The translations under genes were made by a program, and so were the position numbers. From assembly GCA_019009955.1 (NCBI GenBank), contig CM032228.1:99231001-99295000 (forward strand): a stretch of DNA of 64,000 nucleotides. Direction: 5' to 3'. Below are positions 59,907-64,000 of the stretch, piece by piece (position 1 is the stretch's first letter; each line of letters begins with the position of its first letter). The stretch comes from Riptortus pedestris. Taxonomy: Eukaryota > Arthropoda > Insecta > Hemiptera > Alydidae. The notes beneath the pieces are model-generated. The model had not been told where the DNA came from. It did not search any database and saw only the letters and a program-made list of their open reading frames with translations.

Positions 59907-60610
59907 TCTGTTACCGCTCTAGCGGTCGCAATTCTTGTTTAATTGTTACCAAACTCAATATTTAGTCGTTTTATGTAAAAAGAAAGATCAAGTGAAATCA
60001 GACCAGGTGGAGGGGGGTTTAGAGGGGGGAAATGTTTAAAATTCGAAATATCTCCGTTACAATGCGTCGGATCGAATAAATGTACAAAATCAATCTTATA
60101 GCAAATTAAATGTACTATAAATAATTTTATATACAGTTATTTTCTATCTTGAATATTAACCAAGATACATTTTTCAGTTTCCAGCCTTCAGCAAACCCCC
60201 CACTTCTGCTCATGTTAGATAAACAATACTCGGTTATGTAATAAACTAGATCATTCGAAGAGTAAATACTAAATATTGGTTTCAAGAGACATTTATTATA
60301 CGAGATAAATGCAAATATGTTTATGTGACCCCCACCGCTTATAAGTTTTTGGACTACTTAAATTTGATTGATTGAGATAAAAATTATTCAGATTTATATA
60401 GTTTTCAATCACATTAATACTTTATATTCAGATATATTACAGTAACTGGTTGTTTACATTTCAGATGCTTTCCGTCGGGAGGTTTCTTATCGTTTGTATT
60501 TATTCACTTAATATTCACGGTGGTGTTGTGTGTACCGGTATGTAGATTTATCTATTCAAAAACTTCACGTGGGAAATCTGCTTAGTTTACGCAGCCCCTG
60601 CGTGACGGAC
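59907..60610 (-). mobile_element. HINE-like family copy R, long-head type, tail missing
   Basis: Minus strand head at 60610 (GTCCGTCACGCAGGGGCTGC, CTAAGCAGATTTCCC). The long-head module follows (GTAAACAACCAGTTACTGTA, AAATTTGATTGATTGAG on the plus strand) and then the core. The match stops at TTCTGTTACCGCTCTAGCGG, exactly where the (TA)n tract sits in other copies. This copy thus ends at the microsatellite and lacks the tail. Confidence 0.82.
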
Positions 60611-60984
60611 GTTTTACTATTAGATTTTACAGCTTTCTGGACAATGGATGAACTAATGCTGCGTTTGTCAGACGAAATGTTAAGTGGTTTCTATTCAATC
60701 TGAATTCATTGTTCACAACATTATTTGTCACAAATACCTTATTAGTAGATAACATTTTTCATTATAAACTATGTAATATTCACGATTTGATTCCCAAAAC
60801 AGGCCCAAACATATCAAATATACTTACTTTATATATTTAATAACAATTCTTAAAAATATTCTATTGTATGTCCGAAGGAGAAACTTAGTATTCATAATGT
60901 TTCACATTCTCTGTTGAGTGCTTTTACTAGCCAATGAAAGATTGACTCCGCTTTAATTTTTAGCGTTTATCACGTTTCTCCTTT
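60611..60984. other. Unassigned DNA
   Basis: No feature recognised. Confidence 0.5.
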
Positions 60985-61874
60985 ATTATACGGCAAAATT
61001 GTATATAACTAACGTTACTCTAAATAACAAACTTCACAAAGTTGGTCATGTACACATTTGCCGAAAAACCAATAGAAAATGAAATGTCGCGATATTTCAT
61101 TTCTGGCCTTACTTATAACCCCCACTCCTGTCCTTTCTAAAAATGTTCAAATAGCTTATAATGAACGAAGTTCTAATACTAAACCACATACAGAGTTTTG
61201 TTGAGTATCATTTAGTCGTTTGTGCCCAATACAATTTTTGACTCCATTTATAGTTTTAAAATATCAAAATAAACAACGTTTGTAATGTGCACGTTTGTAA
61301 ATGCCAATAAAAACGAAATAACGCTATTTTTCTTTTCAGGCCTCCCTTATAACCCCCATTCATGTTCGTACCTAGAAATTTGAATGTAGCTTATAATCAG
61401 GGAGATGTGATTACTAAATTACATTACACAGTTTCGTTGATTTTGGTCCAGTCTTGTATGCCCTTTATAATTGATGACTTCCGCTTTAGTTTTTAGTCTA
61501 TATCTCGGGCTTTGATATACGACAAAAGTGTATATTACAAAGGTTACTCAAAATAAAAAAAAAACTTTTGTTACGTGCATATTTGCCGAAAAACCAATAG
61601 AAAACGAATTATCGCTATTTTTAATTTCAAGCCTCCCTTATAACCCCCACTCCTGTTCGTCTCAGAGAATATTAGAATAGCCTATAGTCTAAGTTGGGTT
61701 AATGGTAATATAAGTACGAAGTTTCATAAAATTCGGTCACCCGTTTATGCGTGAAAAGATAGCGAACCAAGAAACAGACACCAAAGCCACAAATTGCAGA
61801 TATCTTGTCTATGGCATGTGAAACGAAAAAGTATCGTGAAATGTCGAAAAAAAAACTCAATTTACAGACGTTAC

Positions 61875-61878
<4 letters not shown>
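60985..61878 (+). repeat. W repeat, three tandem units and 3' end
   Basis: Units start near 60985, 61260 and 61520 (the (A/C)CATTTGCCGAAAAACC-type block lies at about 61048, 61286 and 61576, giving spacings of about 238 and 290 bp). Each contains CTAAATAA..., a TATCGCTATTTTTAATTTC-type block and CCTCCCTTATAACCCCCA. The last unit ends with AAGTTTCATAAAATTCGG and CCGTTTATGCGTGAAAAG. Then follow ATGTGAAACGAAAAAGTATC and GACGTTACAATTATATATA, running into a long (TA)n tract. Confidence 0.75.

Positions 61879-61942
<64 letters not shown>
61879..61942. repeat. (TA)n microsatellite between two W repeats
   Basis: Pure TA of about 63 bp joining the 3' end of one W element to ACTAGC at the start of the next. 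Confidence 0.95.
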
Positions 61943-61944
<2 letters not shown>

Positions 61945-62722
61945 TAGCTCAGATACCCGGCTACGCCCGGGAATTCATTTGAGGCTGAATGGTGATGGTA
62001 TTTTTTAGCAGGCTTTACATTGCACAATATTTTGACATTTACCCGTCCCAGTGTTTAGGATTGATGCACATCTTTGCCGTGGATTTGCTAATAATAGAAT
62101 TATTTGTTCGATAATTCTTCACAGTCTTCGATATTTTTATATTTCCCGTCTCTTATACATGTAAATATGGTGAATTTTTATTTCAGGTCTCCCTTTTAAC
62201 CCCCCTCCCGTTCGAACCTAAAAATTTTAATATAACTTATAATCATGGAGAATTAATGCTAATTGACATACCGAGTTTTGTTAAGTTCGGTTCAGCCGTT
62301 AGTGCCCGCTAAAGTTTTACCGTATAACGCATTTAAACTTCGGTATACGACAAAAGTGTATATAACAAAACTTACTCTAAATAACAAAATAAACAACTTT
62401 TGTTATGTGCATATCTACCGAAAAACCAATAGAAAACGAAATATTGCTATTTTTAATTTCAGGCTTCCCTTATAACCCCCACTCCTGTTCGTCTCAGAGA
62501 AAATTAATATAGCCTAAAGTCTAAGTTGGGTTAGTAGTAGTATACATACCAAGTTTCATAAAATTCGGTTCAGCCGTTTATGCGTGAAAAGGTAACAAAC
62601 AAACAAACAAACAAACATACACGAAAGAAACAAAATGCAGATATGGTGTCTATGACATGTGAAACGAAAAGTTATCGTGAAATTTCGCGAAAAAAATCAA
62701 TGTACAGACAGAGGTTACAATT
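61943..62722 (+). mobile_element. W element, apparently complete
   Basis: Starts ACTAGCTCAGATACCCGGCT. It contains one W unit plus a second partial unit, and ends with AAGTTTCATAAAATTCGGTT, CAGCCGTTTATGCGTGAAAA, a GTAACAAACAAACAAACAAA run and GAGGTTACAATTTTATATAT. The 3' part resembles the 3' UTR of RTE-type LINEs or of SINEs that use them. The 5' 'ACTAGC..ACCCGGC' start is common in arthropod interspersed repeats. Neither settles the class. About 780 bp, no coding frame. Confidence 0.6.
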
Positions 62723-62741
62723 TTATATATATATATATATA

Positions 62742-63350
62742 GATAATTCTACTGTACGTGTGTATGTTACTGAACTCCTTAACGAATGAACCGATTTGAA
62801 TTATTTTTTTGTATGCGTTTGGGTGACGCTCTGGATGGTTTAGAATCACAAATCAGCCCAGCAGATAGAGCAGGAGTGGGGGTTGTAAGGGAGGCCTAAA
62901 ATTAAAAATAGCGATATTTCGTTTCCCATTGGATTTTCGGCAAATATGCACAGTATAAAAGTTGTCTATTTTGTTATTTAGAGTAACTTTTGCTATATTC
63001 ACTTTTGTCGTATAACAAAGTATAAACTGAAAAACTAAAGTAGGAGCCAACAATTTTATTGGGAACTAACGATTGAACCTAACTCGGTATGTGAATCAGC
63101 ATTAATTCTTAAATGATTAAAATCTATATTAAATATTTGAGGTTCAAATGGGAGTGGGGGTTATAAGGGAGGCCTGAATAAAAAATTCGCGATATTTCAT
63201 TTAATATTTGTTTTTAGATAAACGTGCACATAACAAAAGTTGTTTTTTGTGTTATTAAAAGTAGCTTTGGTTTTAAACATAATATTATTAAATTTAATAT
63301 CCTAATCGCTTAAAATATCATGGAAGACAACGTCTGTCGGGTCCGCTAGT
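62742..63350 (-). mobile_element. W element, opposite orientation
   Basis: On the minus strand it starts ACTAGCGGACCCGACAGACG at 63350 and passes two W units (GTGCACGTTTATC..., GTGCATATTTGCCGAAAATC). It ends AATTCAAATCGGTTCATTCG, TTAAGGAGTTCAGTAACATA, CACACGTACAGTAGAATTAT against (TA)n. Its 3' end differs from that of the 61943 copy, so this may be a second subfamily. Confidence 0.6.
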
Positions 63351-64000
63351 ATATATATAAGAAATCTTGTAAACATGAACAGGGAATCTGGCATCTTACT
63401 TGTACAAAGCAAACGTTAAGATGCATGTACCATATTGGTCATCTTCTTCACAAACGAGAGAAATCGAGGCAGATCACATTTGAATTCCTTTGTAAACATA
63501 ACTCTGATTATACGGCGACAGTGCATCCATTATGAATGTCCGTCCAATCTAGTCCAAATGCAATTTAACGGAAGTGCTTCCATTAAGCACGTCCACCGAT
63601 TTGAATTGACTGCTATTTAGATAGAAAATGTATTTATACTCCCTACATACGGTATGGTTATGGTAATTTTAGTAACCTTCAATTGATGGCAGCATTAATA
63701 TTCCAAGGCATTAGCTAATTGGCAATTTAAAGTTTATTCGCATCGTAACAGTATTAATTCGTAACAACATGTCGCTTAGTGGAATTGGTGAAGTAAAAAT
63801 ATATTACTTGTACATTTTTGAAAAAATAAAATAAAATAACTTATTATACAGTAGGTAAATAAAATAAAATTCAACCTTTACCAAATAACTAAAGCTGGGT
63901 TTCCACAATATCTATCATAAAATACTTCAGGACATTATTATTACTCACCCCATGATGATCATGCTTCCCTGATATGTCGGTCCCGAAAACCATGTTAAGG
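63351..64000. other. Unassigned DNA
   Basis: No gene or repeat seen. A 61-codon frame at 63435 has no motif. Confidence 0.45.

Noticed and set aside
61860..61945. TA tracts as centromere or telomere sequence
   Set aside because: They are short, isolated microsatellites mostly tied to repeated elements. No satellite array and no telomeric motif is seen.

Overview
This window looks like gene-poor, repeat-rich nuclear DNA from an animal, most likely an arthropod. It is strongly A+T-rich by eye. It carries many long (TA)n tracts and decayed transposons of animal type: piggyBac, Tigger/pogo, hAT, Jockey-like LINE, Penelope-like and tRNA-derived SINE. A copepod or insect is plausible, but the sequence does not fix the species. 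I found no host gene, rRNA or functional tRNA gene, and no coding frame longer than about 160 codons. Every frame I could assign belongs to a broken mobile element.

The dominant element is one interspersed, non-coding family with about 20 full, partial or relic copies, covering roughly 9-10 kb. Full copies are about 0.63-0.92 kb. They begin GTCCGTCACGCAGGGG and have a 6-bp hairpin at the head. A 14-bp motif about 27 bp inside the head is repeated inverted at the other end. The middle holds a (TA)n tract and a variable G/C run. The tail is a palindrome followed by TGCTAA. There is no target-site duplication, and both ends abut A runs (T runs on the other strand). This matches the architecture described for Helentron-associated interspersed elements (HINEs, such as Drosophila DINE-1). 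No Rep/helicase partner is present. I see at least two head modules joined to the same core and tail.

Layout. 1-2.4 kb: family copies and two head-to-tail SINE copies. 2.4-8.2 kb: unassigned DNA, a (GT)n tract and a SINE. 8.28-9.74 kb: a hAT remnant, a perfect 38-bp-arm palindrome and a 5'-truncated Jockey-like LINE. 11.2-18.4 kb: a cluster of family copies plus a long (GT)n(GA)n tract. 20.5-23 kb: SINE remnants around a Tigger-like element. 24-27.2 kb: family copies and a large fold-back repeat. 28.4-28.8 kb: a Penelope-like N-terminal fragment. 31.1-35.2 kb: family copies and an unclassified repeat (W). 37.1-38.6 kb: a piggyBac with TTAA ends and a broken transposase. 39.1-39.8 kb: a family copy. 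42.8-43.6 kb: a second LINE 3' end. 45.65-46.5 kb: a Penelope-like GIY-YIG remnant with a decayed hammerhead-like motif. 48.2-49.9 kb: a pogo/Tigger-like element full of TGTCAATAATTGG motifs. 53.7-54.7 kb: a second piggyBac-type element. 55.4-60.6 kb: family copies around a 0.9-kb TIR element. 61-63.4 kb: W repeats separated by (TA)n.

The elements do not form a functional pathway. The window is best read as a record of nested and adjacent transposition. Its most novel content is the HINE-like family, with its modular heads, conserved G-run and microsatellite core.
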